7,624 bases of DNA, taken from contig USEQ01000054.1 in NCBI GenBank assembly GCA_900553655.1, positions 1 to 7,624 of the forward strand, given 5' to 3'. Positions within the stretch are counted from its first letter, which is position 1; the number at the start of each line of letters is the position of its first letter. Below are positions 1 through 5,367 of this stretch, one piece after another. A program made the position numbers and the translations under genes. The DNA comes from an uncultured Slackia sp. Its GTDB lineage: Bacteria; Actinomycetota; Coriobacteriia; Coriobacteriales; Eggerthellaceae. The notes beneath the pieces are model-generated. The model had not been told where the DNA came from. It made no database searches and worked only from the letters and a program-made list of their open reading frames with translations.

Positions 1-552
1 GGGCAGATCGCTGCATTCTTTGGCGGCCAAGACGGCAGCCTTCATCTCAAGCAGGTCGGCCATGGTCTCAATCAAAATGATATCCGCACCGGCCTCCACG
101 GCCGCGCACACCTGCTCGGCGAACAAATCGTACGCCTCATCGAAGCTCATGGTGCCAAGAGGTGCAAGCAACGCGCCCGTCGGGCCGATATCAGCAACCG
201 CATAACGCGCACCGGCGTTGCGCACGCAGACAACGGCGGCCGCGAACACCTCGCGCACCGAGGCGGCGTCGCCGAGTTTGCGCGCATTGGCGCCGAACGT
301 GTTCGTGGTGACTGCAAGACTTCCCGCTTCGACGTATTGGCGATGAATCGCGGTCACTTCATCGGGGCTGTTCAGGCACAGAAGTTCCGGCAGTTCGCCC
401 GCCTCAAAGCCCGCTGCCTGCAACATGGTGCCCATAGCGCCGTCGAAAACCAGATACTCCTCGCCCGCAATCACGCGTGCAAGATAATCATCGGCAATGC
501 GCAGCGCGTCACGCGCATCGGCGGAAACAGCATGAGAAGTTATCGGTAGCAT
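1..552 (-). CDS. metH: B12-dependent methionine synthase, N-terminal homocysteine-binding part (partial)
   Basis: This is the first 184 codons of a homocysteine S-methyltransferase; the 3' part lies beyond the left edge. The protein would move a methyl group from methyl-cobalamin to homocysteine to make methionine in the cytoplasm. After an N-terminal lead of about 30 residues, residues 36-44 read VFDGAMGTM, the opening strand of the homocysteine-binding barrel. TTNTFGAN follows at 82-89, then ADIGPTG at 120-126 and ILIETM at 159-164, all typical of the family. The zinc-binding cysteines, pterin domain and cobalamin domain would lie outside the window. The ATG at 552 has AAAGG at 563-567, 10 nt upstream, and gives an N-terminus of the usual length. 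The start overlaps the end of the upstream reactivation gene by 13 nt, suggesting translational coupling. Without the 3' part, a shorter cobalamin-free homocysteine methyltransferase cannot be formally excluded, but the neighbouring reactivation gene favours the B12 type. Confidence 0.9.
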   Translation of the reverse strand, partial: MLPITSHAVSADARDALRIADDYLARVIAGEEYLVFDGAMGTMLQAAGFEAGELPELLCLNSPDEVTAIHRQYVEAGSLAVTTNTFGANARKLGDAASVREVFAAAVVCVRNAGARYAVADIGPTGALLAPLGTMSFDEAYDLFAEQVCAAVEAGADIILIETMADLLEMKAAVLAAKECSDLP

Positions 553-1217
553 GGCGTACCAGCCTTTCGCAATGAACAATGAGCGGCGCAGGGACATCCG
601 GCACAGCTTCTTTTGGCACCTTCGTACAGTTCGTCGAACAATCCGACGAACGCCGTGACACTTTTCACGGGAACAAGCAGGTTGGAGTCGGTCACCGTCA
701 TCCCGAGTTTTTTGTCCGCCTCGAGCGTGCGCACGATGGCGGGCTGAATATCAAGCGGCAAATCGCCGTAGCCGGGACTGAAACGCCAATTCGTATGCAG
801 CCCGAGCCTTGCCGCTTCGGCAACGATCGCGGCCTCGCACGCATCCGCCGCACATTCCACCAGGGAAGAGCCCGCCGCACCGAACACGACGGCATCGAGC
901 GCGCTTCTTGCCTTCATGCGCATAGCTGCGCGTTCGTTGGCGAGCCCGAGCGTGACCGCCATGACCGCGCAGGAACGCGCTGCATGAAGGTGCTCGTAGA
1001 TAGCCGAGCCTTCAAGCACAAGAGAGCTTCCCTGGAGACGAATCACGCCGCCTGAAGCATCGACGGGAAATATTTTGTATACGAACGAAGGCGCCGAATC
1101 GCGCTCACAGGTGGCGATGAGCGCATCGATGCGCTCATCGAGCACCTCGTCGGTCTGCTGGCCAGAATAGCCGATATAGCGAAGCGCTTCGGCCTTGTCG
1201 ACGCGATACTGCGACAT
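540..1217 (-). CDS. Stand-alone methionine synthase (B12-dependent) reactivation-domain protein
   Basis: This 225-residue protein matches the activation domain that forms the C-terminus of E. coli MetH but is encoded separately here. That domain binds AdoMet and reductively re-methylates cob(II)alamin when the enzyme becomes oxidised. The key segment is residues 145-193: RFSPGYGDLPLD, then a DKKLGMTVTDSNLLVPVKSVTAFVG-like stretch, equivalent to the RxxPGY AdoMet-binding loop and the following TES/P-KS region. The tail is rich in cysteine (C205, C208, C210, C214, C223), which resembles a metal or Fe-S ligand set. That role is inferred. The ATG at 1217 begins 2 nt after the metF stop and has no clear Shine-Dalgarno of its own, so coupling to metF translation is likely. 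The stop overlaps metH by 13 nt. The same frame stays open further upstream to 1673, but that part is a shadow of metF. Confidence 0.87.
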   Translation of the reverse strand: MSQYRVDKAEALRYIGYSGQQTDEVLDERIDALIATCERDSAPSFVYKIFPVDASGGVIRLQGSSLVLEGSAIYEHLHAARSCAVMAVTLGLANERAAMRMKARSALDAVVFGAAGSSLVECAADACEAAIVAEAARLGLHTNWRFSPGYGDLPLDIQPAIVRTLEADKKLGMTVTDSNLLVPVKSVTAFVGLFDELYEGAKRSCAGCPCAAHCSLRKAGTPCYR

Positions 1218-1219
1218 GG

Positions 1220-2077
1220 CTAGCTCGCTGCGCCGCGCAATCGCGCGACGGCTGCCCGAGCTATGCTCGGCTGATTCATCGTGTACACGTGAATGCCGTC
1301 GACGCCCGCCCGTGCAAGGCCCTCCATCTGGTCGCACGCGTATTCGATACCGGCCGCGCGCAGCGATTCGGGGTCTTCTTCGTAACGTGCGAGAAGCTTG
1401 ATAATCGGAGAAGGCAAGCTGGCACCGCACATGAACACCATGCGCGAAATCTGCGCCTTCGACAAAAACGGCATGATGCCAAACGTGATGGGCACCGTAA
1501 TGCCCGCATTGCGCGCCGCTTCGAGAAGCTCGAACGCACAATCGTTGTCGAAGAAAAGCTGCGTCACGAAGAATTGCGCGCCTGCGTCCTGCTTTTCCTT
1601 CAGGTGTTCGATGCTCTTTTTGAAATCCAAGCAGTCTATATGGCCCTCGGGATACGCCGCAGCGCCCACGCAAAAGCCCGCTTCGCGTACTACGGGAATG
1701 AGGTCTTTGGCAAAGTGGAAATCGTTCGTCGCAACGCCGGGGACGGAATCGCCACGCAGGGCGAGAACGTTCTCAAGGCCCGCTTCGCGCATGGTGGCAA
1801 GTGTTGCGTCGATATCGTCCTTCGTTGCTCCCATGCAGGTCAGATGAGCCATGATGGGCAGCGCGAAGTCTTCTTTCATCATACGGGCGACGTCGATCGT
1901 GCGCGCGCTGTTACCGCTTCCGCCGGCCGAATACGTCACCGAAACGAATGCGGGATCCAAAGGAGCAAGCTCCTCGGTCATTGCATGCGCAGTCTCGACA
2001 GGAAGGTCGCCTTTCGGAGGGAAAATCTCGAATGAGATGGGCAGGCTTTCGCCTTGAAACGCCTGTGAGATTTGCAT
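1220..2077 (-). CDS. metF: 5,10-methylenetetrahydrofolate reductase
   Basis: The gene encodes a 285-residue flavoprotein reductase that converts 5,10-methylene-THF to 5-methyl-THF, the methyl donor for MetH. It has the single catalytic TIM-barrel domain and lacks the regulatory domain of eukaryotic enzymes. Family motifs occur in order: SFEIFPPKG near the N-terminus, FVSVTYSAGGSGNS, AHLTCMGATKDDI, NVLALRGDSVPG, AAYPEGH, DAGAQFFVTQLFFD and ITFGIMPF. The Glu in FEIFPPK corresponds to the catalytic acid of E. coli MetF. The ATG at 2077 is preferred because AAAGGA (2086-2091) sits 8 nt upstream. An in-frame ATG at 2107 would add ten arginine-rich residues with no ribosome binding site, and it overlaps a possible -10 box. 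The gene leads the metF / reactivation / metH cluster, with 2 nt to the next gene. Confidence 0.95.
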   Translation of the reverse strand: MQISQAFQGESLPISFEIFPPKGDLPVETAHAMTEELAPLDPAFVSVTYSAGGSGNSARTIDVARMMKEDFALPIMAHLTCMGATKDDIDATLATMREAGLENVLALRGDSVPGVATNDFHFAKDLIPVVREAGFCVGAAAYPEGHIDCLDFKKSIEHLKEKQDAGAQFFVTQLFFDNDCAFELLEAARNAGITVPITFGIMPFLSKAQISRMVFMCGASLPSPIIKLLARYEEDPESLRAAGIEYACDQMEGLARAGVDGIHVYTMNQPSIARAAVARLRGAAS

Positions 2078-2184
2078 AGCGGAGGTCCTTTCTCGTCGAA
2101 CCGCCATTGTAACGCCTTATCCCCACGACGCTTTAGCATGCGATAGTATGAAACACGCTTGAAACATTCGGCGCGGACGGGATT
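2078..2184 (-). promoter_or_regulatory. Intergenic leader of the metF operon with a weak promoter candidate
   Basis: This 107-nt gap separates the U32 gene from metF. On the minus strand TACAAT at 2111-2106 is a fair -10 box and would start transcription about 22 nt before the metF ATG. The position 17 nt further up (2134-2129) reads AAAGCG, a poor -35 box. The metF Shine-Dalgarno AAAGGA lies at 2091-2086. No strong terminator hairpin follows the U32 stop codon, so readthrough from that gene into metF is possible. The gap is too short for a cobalamin or SAM riboswitch, and no such element was recognised. Confidence 0.3.
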
Positions 2185-3558
2185 CTACAGCACGCGGCCG
2201 ACATCCTGACCTTCGCGGCGGATGCGCAGGATGTCTCGTTCGTGCAGCTCGAACGAGACGGCGAATGAATAGCGCTCCATGGTGCGATTGGCCACCTCCA
2301 CGGCCACCAGCGTGCCGCCCGGACACGTCGGATCAGGGCCGATAATGCGGCCCAGGCCGTCACGTTCGATATCCTTCAGATCGGTTCCTGGCGCAGCATG
2401 CCAGACCAGACGCTTCACCGCGCACGTGCGCACGGCCGCATCGGGACTGATAGCCTCAAGTTCCTCACCCTCGAAGAAGCGGTTGCGGCAAAGCGTTTCC
2501 ACGCGATATGGCTCGGCGGCATCGCACGGTTCATCCAGCTTAAAAGCGCCGCGCTCCCCCAGCTCATCAGTGACGCAGCCCAGAACGCGCGCCACCATCT
2601 GATGCGAACGCGCATACTCAACCGTGCCCTGATTTTGTCCCGGATCGCCAAAATAGAAGCCCGTGCAATACGGACGATGGCTCGTGGTCTCAAGTTCGTC
2701 CTGCCACACGTTGGCATCTTCGCCGTCCAACACATGACGATAAGCATTGACCACCGACGCCACGTAATACGCGCCTTTCGCACGGCCCTCGATCTTGATG
2801 CTGTCCACGCCGACGTCTTTAAGCTCGCGCAAGTGCGAGAGCATGTTCATATCGTTCGAGCTCATGATGAAGCTGCCGCGATCGTCTTGTTCGATGGGGA
2901 AATACTGGCCCGGGCGCTTTTCTTCGACCAGCGCGTACTTCCAACGGCACGGCTGCGCGCAATGACCCACATTGGCGCCGCGACCCGCCATATAATCGCT
3001 AATCAGACAACGCCCCGAATACGCCATGCACATAGCGCCGTGGACAAACGCCTCGAGCTCGATTTCATCAGGAAGGCGGCGGCGCATTTCGGCGATAGCC
3101 TTTAAGCTCATCTCTCGCGCGAGCACGATGCGCGACACCCCCAAGCTTGCATATACCAGCGCCGATTCGGCGTTCATGCACGACGCCTGCGTAGAGAGAT
3201 GGATTGCCAGGTCGGGAGCTACTTCGCGTGCAACCGCCAATGCGCCCATGTCGCCGATGATTACGGCATCCACGCCTGCTTCGTCAAGCACGGCAAAATA
3301 GCGACGCAAATCGTCGATGTCTTCGTCGGTCATCATGGTATTGACCGTCACATGCACATCCACGCCATGCGCATGCGCATAATCAACAACTTTAGGCAGC
3401 TCGTTTTCGTCGAAATTATCAGCACGACGGCGCATTCCGTAACGCGTCGACGCAAGATACACCGCATCCGCACCAAAATGAATCGCGTATTCTAGCTGCT
3501 CCCAACCGCCCGCAGGCGCGAGCAGCTCCATGGTGTTTCGAGACGAAGAGCGTGCCAT
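2185..3558 (-). CDS. U32-family protein, TrhP/YegQ-like (probable tRNA hydroxylation factor)
   Basis: This 457-residue protein belongs to the U32 family, named as peptidases but now including Fe-S proteins that hydroxylate tRNA (TrhP/YegQ), rRNA (RlhA) or ubiquinone precursors (UbiU/V). It begins MELLAPAGGWEQLEYAIHFG (residues 10-29), the usual barrel opening. The U32 signature lies at 169-187: EAFVHGAMCMAYSGRCLIS. Four cysteines, C177, C184, C200 and C204, are spaced like the [4Fe-4S] ligands of UbiU/V and TrhP. DSIKIEGRAKGAYYVASVV follows at 252-270, and a C-terminal beta-rich domain from about 370 completes the YegQ-like length (about 450). The ATG at 3558 has AAAAGGA (3565-3571) 6 nt upstream. 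The same frame is open to 4065, but that stretch is a shadow of the PEBP gene. Length favours the TrhP branch, using prephenate to make 5-hydroxyuridine-derived wobble bases; this assignment is inferred. A collagenase-type protease role is less likely. Confidence 0.88.
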   Translation of the reverse strand: MARSSSRNTMELLAPAGGWEQLEYAIHFGADAVYLASTRYGMRRRADNFDENELPKVVDYAHAHGVDVHVTVNTMMTDEDIDDLRRYFAVLDEAGVDAVIIGDMGALAVAREVAPDLAIHLSTQASCMNAESALVYASLGVSRIVLAREMSLKAIAEMRRRLPDEIELEAFVHGAMCMAYSGRCLISDYMAGRGANVGHCAQPCRWKYALVEEKRPGQYFPIEQDDRGSFIMSSNDMNMLSHLRELKDVGVDSIKIEGRAKGAYYVASVVNAYRHVLDGEDANVWQDELETTSHRPYCTGFYFGDPGQNQGTVEYARSHQMVARVLGCVTDELGERGAFKLDEPCDAAEPYRVETLCRNRFFEGEELEAISPDAAVRTCAVKRLVWHAAPGTDLKDIERDGLGRIIGPDPTCPGGTLVAVEVANRTMERYSFAVSFELHERDILRIRREGQDVGRVL

Positions 3559-3600
3559 GAACCGTCCTTTTCTGACTATATAATCTAGCTGTTTGCACAT
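3559..3600 (-). promoter_or_regulatory. AT-rich divergent promoter region, with ribosome binding site of the U32 gene
   Basis: The sequence at 3577-3584 is TATATAAT on the plus strand. It offers TATAAT rightward (3579-3584) and TATATA or TAGATT leftward, in an otherwise GC-rich setting. The strong Shine-Dalgarno AAAAGGA of the U32 gene lies at 3571-3565. A leftward promoter using 3582-3577 would leave an extremely short leader, so the leftward -10 may instead be TAGATT at 3587-3582. No good -35 box was found for either direction. The placement between two divergent genes supports a promoter function, but the exact boxes are uncertain. Confidence 0.35.
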
Positions 3601-3614
3601 GCGGAATGACCCGT

Positions 3615-3644
3615 TTGCTCCTGCATGCAACGCCTCAGTATATC
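3615..3644 (+). promoter_or_regulatory. Weak promoter candidate for the PEBP-like gene
   Basis: TTGCTC (3615-3620) and TATATC (3639-3644) are separated by 18 nt and precede the PEBP-like gene. The match to the sigma-70-type consensus is only partial, three of six and four or five of six bases. A transcript from here would have a leader of about 105 nt containing the hairpin at 3720-3739. Confidence 0.2.
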
Positions 3645-3719
3645 GAACCGTACATTCGGGCACGCCATGTACATCGATTTGGAACAATATCGCGCGGCCA
3701 CTGCGCACGAAGTGGCGGA

Positions 3720-3739
3720 CTCCCCTCCTTATCGGGGAG
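3720..3739 (+). promoter_or_regulatory. Hairpin just upstream of the PEBP ribosome binding site
   Basis: CTCCCC (3720-3725) pairs with GGGGAG (3734-3739) around an 8-nt loop. It ends 7 nt before the GAGG ribosome binding site at 3747-3750. The left side contains CCTCC (3724-3728), which could also pair with purine-rich sequence around the ribosome binding site, so an effect on translation is conceivable. It lacks a U-tract and is not a terminator. The regulatory role is inference only. Confidence 0.25.
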
Positions 3740-3756
3740 AAGATGCGAGGATTCCC

Positions 3757-4257
3757 ATGCATATCGTTCTGGATCTTGAAAACGGGTTTTTGCCCGACAC
3801 GTACGGCAAGTATGCCGACCCTGCGGATTGCTTCGACTGGAGCTGCCGCCGTTCGTTTCCTTTCGAGGTGACGGACATCCCGGCCGAGGCAAAAGCACTC
3901 GCATTTGTCTTTCTTGACTGGGACAGCGTTCCTGTATGCGGTTTTCCGTGGATTCATTGGTGCGCTTATGTAAACGGCCCACTCAACGAATCCTTTGCAT
4001 TGGCCGACGATGCCAGCCGCAACGGTGCCGAAGGCCTGATGCAGGGCTATAACAGCGCCGCGCAATCAGAACCAGAACGTGGCACGGGATACGTAGGACC
4101 CTGTCCTCCCGATGCCGACCACGTATACACCCTGCGCGTCATGGCACTCGATACACCCGTCGATCTGGCCGATCCCTTCTGGGCGAACGAACTTGTCGCC
4201 GCAGTTCGTGAACACGTGCTCGCCGAGACAAGCATCGGGATGATTGGACGCTGTTAG
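3757..4257 (+). CDS. PEBP / YbhB-YbcL (Raf kinase inhibitor-like) family protein
   Basis: The product (166 residues from this start) belongs to the phosphatidylethanolamine-binding protein family, small cytoplasmic proteins with a conserved anion-binding pocket whose role in bacteria is mostly unknown. It begins with LENGFLPDTYGKYA, then CRRSFPFEVTDIP, LAFVFLDWDSVPVCGFPWIHW (the DPDxP-like pocket segment) and GYVGPCPPDADHVYTLRVMALD (the GPxPPxxxHxY signature), and ends VLAETSIG. This pattern is close to clostridial and coriobacterial YbhB-like proteins. The ATG at 3757 is chosen because GAGG (3747-3750) sits 6 nt upstream and the family opens at this strand. In-frame ATGs at 3625 and 3667 would add 44 or 30 residues without a visible ribosome binding site. 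The stop codon TAG lies inside a short palindrome, GCTCGAGC. No partner gene is linked on this strand, so its physiological role cannot be read from context. Confidence 0.85.
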   Translation: MHIVLDLENGFLPDTYGKYADPADCFDWSCRRSFPFEVTDIPAEAKALAFVFLDWDSVPVCGFPWIHWCAYVNGPLNESFALADDASRNGAEGLMQGYNSAAQSEPERGTGYVGPCPPDADHVYTLRVMALDTPVDLADPFWANELVAAVREHVLAETSIGMIGRC

Positions 4258-4307
4258 CTCGAGCGTGCTGTATTCGCGTCATATTGCACAAAGATCCGCT
4301 TCGAAAC

Positions 4308-4464
4308 TCGCAAAACTCATGAAACGCACCAAACACGAGGCATAGCGAAACATGGACGAGCGCGATAATCAACATAATTGATTTTAATGTACATTAAATC
4401 TGTCTGTACGAGCCTGCTTTCGAGAAACGCAAGCGAACCTTGGTACGTTTCGTGAGTTTTGCGA
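4308..4464. repeat. 157-bp segment bounded by 24-bp imperfect inverted repeats
   Basis: The left arm at 4308-4331 and the right arm at 4441-4464 are reverse complements over 24 bases with two mismatches. In a plus-strand transcript one mismatch would be a G-U wobble. The interval between the arms is 109 bp and contains no gene. The centre of the segment (about 4386) nearly coincides with a pair of AT-rich dyads. The arrangement resembles a miniature non-autonomous element (MITE), but no flanking target-site duplication is clear and no second copy exists in the window. A structured RNA or a regulatory looping site is also possible. Confidence 0.5.
4367..4398. promoter_or_regulatory. Two abutting AT-rich dyads, operator-like
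   Basis: AATCAA (4367-4372) and TTGATT (4378-4383) form an inverted repeat with a 5-nt spacer. It shares one base with a perfect 16-bp palindrome, TTTAATGTACATTAAA, at 4383-4398. Perfect palindromes of this size are typical binding sites for dimeric regulators such as MarR or TetR types. No regulator gene and no close downstream gene are present; the nearest plus-strand start is more than 430 nt away. It may be an internal part of the inverted-repeat segment rather than an operator of a local gene. Confidence 0.4.
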
Positions 4465-4585
4465 TAACGAAACGCCGAATCGGCGCACCTTTCCCAACAA
4501 GCACACGCGAACAGCGAAGCTAAGGTACACCTAGCGCGAAATAATGCATCAGCAAGCGAAACGAAGGCGATGCGCTGAATCGCCC

Positions 4586-4687
4586 AAGCAACGAAAAGCG
4601 CCCCTGCGACATGCCTGAGGCGATCACGCCTTACGCGATGACCTCGTCAACGGCGGCTTCCACCGCGTCCAGCGCCACGGAAACCTT
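4586..4687 (-). pseudogene. Partial duplicate of the proS 3' end with a terminator remnant
   Basis: Bases 4604-4687 are identical to 5899-5982 over 84 bp. This copy contains the last 18 codons and TAA stop of proS (stop at 4631-4633) plus 27 nt of downstream sequence. Beyond 4687 one further codon pair is similar: GAG-AAG replaces GAA-AAG, a synonymous change, and identity then ends. On the other side, 4586-4607 matches 5835-5856 with one mismatch. Relative to the intact locus, 46 bp are missing, covering the loop and one arm of the proS terminator. The breakpoint lies at a CTGC that occurs on both sides of the missing piece (5853-5856 and 5899-5902). There is no start codon or gene body, so it is not expressed as a protein. 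It is a duplicated gene end, probably recent because wobble positions are unchanged within the 84 bp. Confidence 0.92.
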
Positions 4688-4753
4688 CTCGCTGCCAATT
4701 TGCTTTCACTCAATTAGCAATTTCGCACATCCAAGATGACGCCGACATAGCGA

Positions 4754-4773
4754 AATTTGTTGCTCAACAAATT
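4754..4773. promoter_or_regulatory. Dyad overlapping a possible lipoprotein promoter
   Basis: AATTTGTTG (4754-4762) and CAACAAATT (4765-4773) form a 9-bp perfect inverted repeat around CT. Its right half overlaps TCAACA (4764-4769), a possible -35 box, 17 nt before TATACG (4787-4792), a possible -10 box. A repressor bound here would block the lipoprotein promoter. Some of the left half also pairs with AGCAATTTCGC near 4730, so several alternative structures exist. The boxes match the consensus only moderately. Confidence 0.35.
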
Positions 4774-4833
4774 CCAGAATTGTCGATATACGATGTCCCT
4801 ATCGAACAACCTGTTAGAAAGGATATGCGAACA

Positions 4834-5256
4834 ATGAAGGTATTACGTACGATGGCGGTTTCTATCGTATCTGTGGCTTTCGCCCTCTCGCTATTCGGAT
4901 GTGTCGATAGCTCCTCCGAGGCCGACGAAGAACCTGAGCAGTCCACAAGCTCGAGCACCTCGACATCATCAAGCGCCTCAACGTCGTCTTCCTCGTACTC
5001 GAGCAGCGGATCCAGCTCGAAAAGCTCCACGACGAACAGCTCTTCGTCCAGCTACGACGACACGACTTACGGCTATTCTCACACTCTGGACAATGGAGAC
5101 GAAGCCTACAGCGGCAGTGATGGATATACCTACTACAAAAATTCAGACGGCTCGCTCGAGGTGACCGACGGATACGGAAACGCTATGCGCCTCAATAACG
5201 ACGGAAGCTACGAGGCAACCACCGACGGTGGCAGGACCTGGAGTGAAGTCGACTAG
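4834..5256 (+). CDS. Ser-rich lipoprotein with a DG-repeat C-terminal domain
   Basis: The 140-residue product is predicted to be a surface lipoprotein. Residues 1-22 form a signal peptide (MKVLRT, then a hydrophobic core), with a lipobox LFGC placing the modified cysteine at C23. Residues 24-36 are acidic, and residues 37-73 are an almost pure Ser/Thr linker that would hold the C-terminal part away from the membrane. Residues 80-140 carry five DG turns (96, 105, 112, 123, 131) about 7-11 residues apart and rich in Tyr and Thr, which suggests small beta hairpins. The last one, TTDGGRTW, matches an Asp-box (SxDxGxTW). ATG at 4834 is preferred, with AAAGGA (4818-4823) 10 nt upstream; ATGs at 4825 and 4780 are too close to it or precede it. 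The gene is followed after 21 nt by a tiny membrane peptide gene. I do not recognise a named family, and function is unknown. Confidence 0.82.
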   Translation: MKVLRTMAVSIVSVAFALSLFGCVDSSSEADEEPEQSTSSSTSTSSSASTSSSSYSSSGSSSKSSTTNSSSSSYDDTTYGYSHTLDNGDEAYSGSDGYTYYKNSDGSLEVTDGYGNAMRLNNDGSYEATTDGGRTWSEVD

Positions 5257-5277
5257 AACCGACCTTAAGGAGAAATC

Positions 5278-5367
5278 ATGCCTGGAAATCAAAGCGGATG
5301 CGGCCAATTTTTCATCATCGTTGCCGGAGTATTCGTAGGCCTTGTGCTATTCGCATTCGTCGGATAG
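5278..5367 (+). CDS. 29-residue single-span membrane peptide (small ORF)
   Basis: A short frame starts at ATG 5278 with AAGGAG (5267-5272) 5 nt upstream, the clearest Shine-Dalgarno on the plus strand of this window. The product opens MPGNQSGCGQ and continues as one hydrophobic stretch from about residue 11 to 28 (FFIIVAGVFVGL, then VLFAFVG), ending with TAG at 5365-5367. It would be a small inner-membrane peptide with a short polar, Cys- and Gly-containing N-terminus. It lies 21 nt after the lipoprotein stop and so probably shares its transcript. It could be an accessory subunit, a small regulator, or a type I toxin-like peptide; nothing in the sequence decides this. The membrane protein frame downstream overlaps it in another phase if its first ATG is used. 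Confidence 0.62.
   Translation: MPGNQSGCGQFFIIVAGVFVGLVLFAFVG

Larger units (their letters stand above)
4258..4833. other. Long intergenic region without a convincing gene
   Basis: No open frame here has both a usable ribosome binding site and protein-like composition. Short frames, such as a 24-codon ATG frame near 4545 and a 24-codon minus frame from about 4361, lack Shine-Dalgarno sequences. The region does hold structure: an inverted-repeat segment (4308-4464), AT-rich dyads (4367-4398), a 13-bp odd palindrome (4473-4485, CGCCGA-A-TCGGCG), a bulged palindrome (4519-4535), the partial proS end copy (4586-4687) and a dyad next to the lipoprotein promoter (4754-4773). Several stretches are more AT-rich than the flanking genes. 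Confidence 0.6.

Noticed and set aside
1218..1673. Upstream extension of the reactivation-protein frame (377 aa in total)
   Set aside because: The added part lies opposite codon phase inside metF, is Arg-rich and lacks family similarity. The real start at 1217 directly follows the metF stop.
1289..2035. 248-codon plus-strand frame opposite metF
   Set aside because: Arg/His-rich composition typical of an antisense shadow in GC-rich DNA; metF is clearly coding.
2078..2184. Possible cobalamin or SAM riboswitch before metF
   Set aside because: The leader is too short and shows none of the conserved core sequences.
2398..3105. 235-codon plus-strand frame opposite the U32 gene
   Set aside because: A shadow of a well-supported gene, with no ribosome binding site or recognisable motif.
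3559..4065. Upstream extension of the U32 frame (626 aa in total)
   Set aside because: It is antisense to the PEBP-like gene. The U32 family begins at MELLAPAGG and a strong ribosome binding site supports ATG 3558.
4258..4300. Terminator after the PEBP-like gene
   Set aside because: Only an 8-bp palindrome at the stop codon is present, with no stable hairpin plus U-tract.
4340..4760. Recurrent AGCGAAA-like words in the intergenic region
   Set aside because: Spacing is irregular and flanks differ, so it is neither a CRISPR nor an iteron array.
4764..5030. 88-codon minus-strand frame opposite the lipoprotein
   Set aside because: Its acidic, Glu-rich sequence is the reverse reading of the Ser-rich linker, with no start signal.
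4920..5060. Low-complexity TCG/AGC-rich stretch that could look like a DNA tandem repeat
   Set aside because: It encodes the Ser linker with mixed codons and has no fixed period; it is protein-level low complexity, not a repeat array.
4901..5164. 87-codon alternative frame inside the lipoprotein gene
   Set aside because: Pro/Arg-rich out-of-frame reading of the Ser repeats, without a ribosome binding site.
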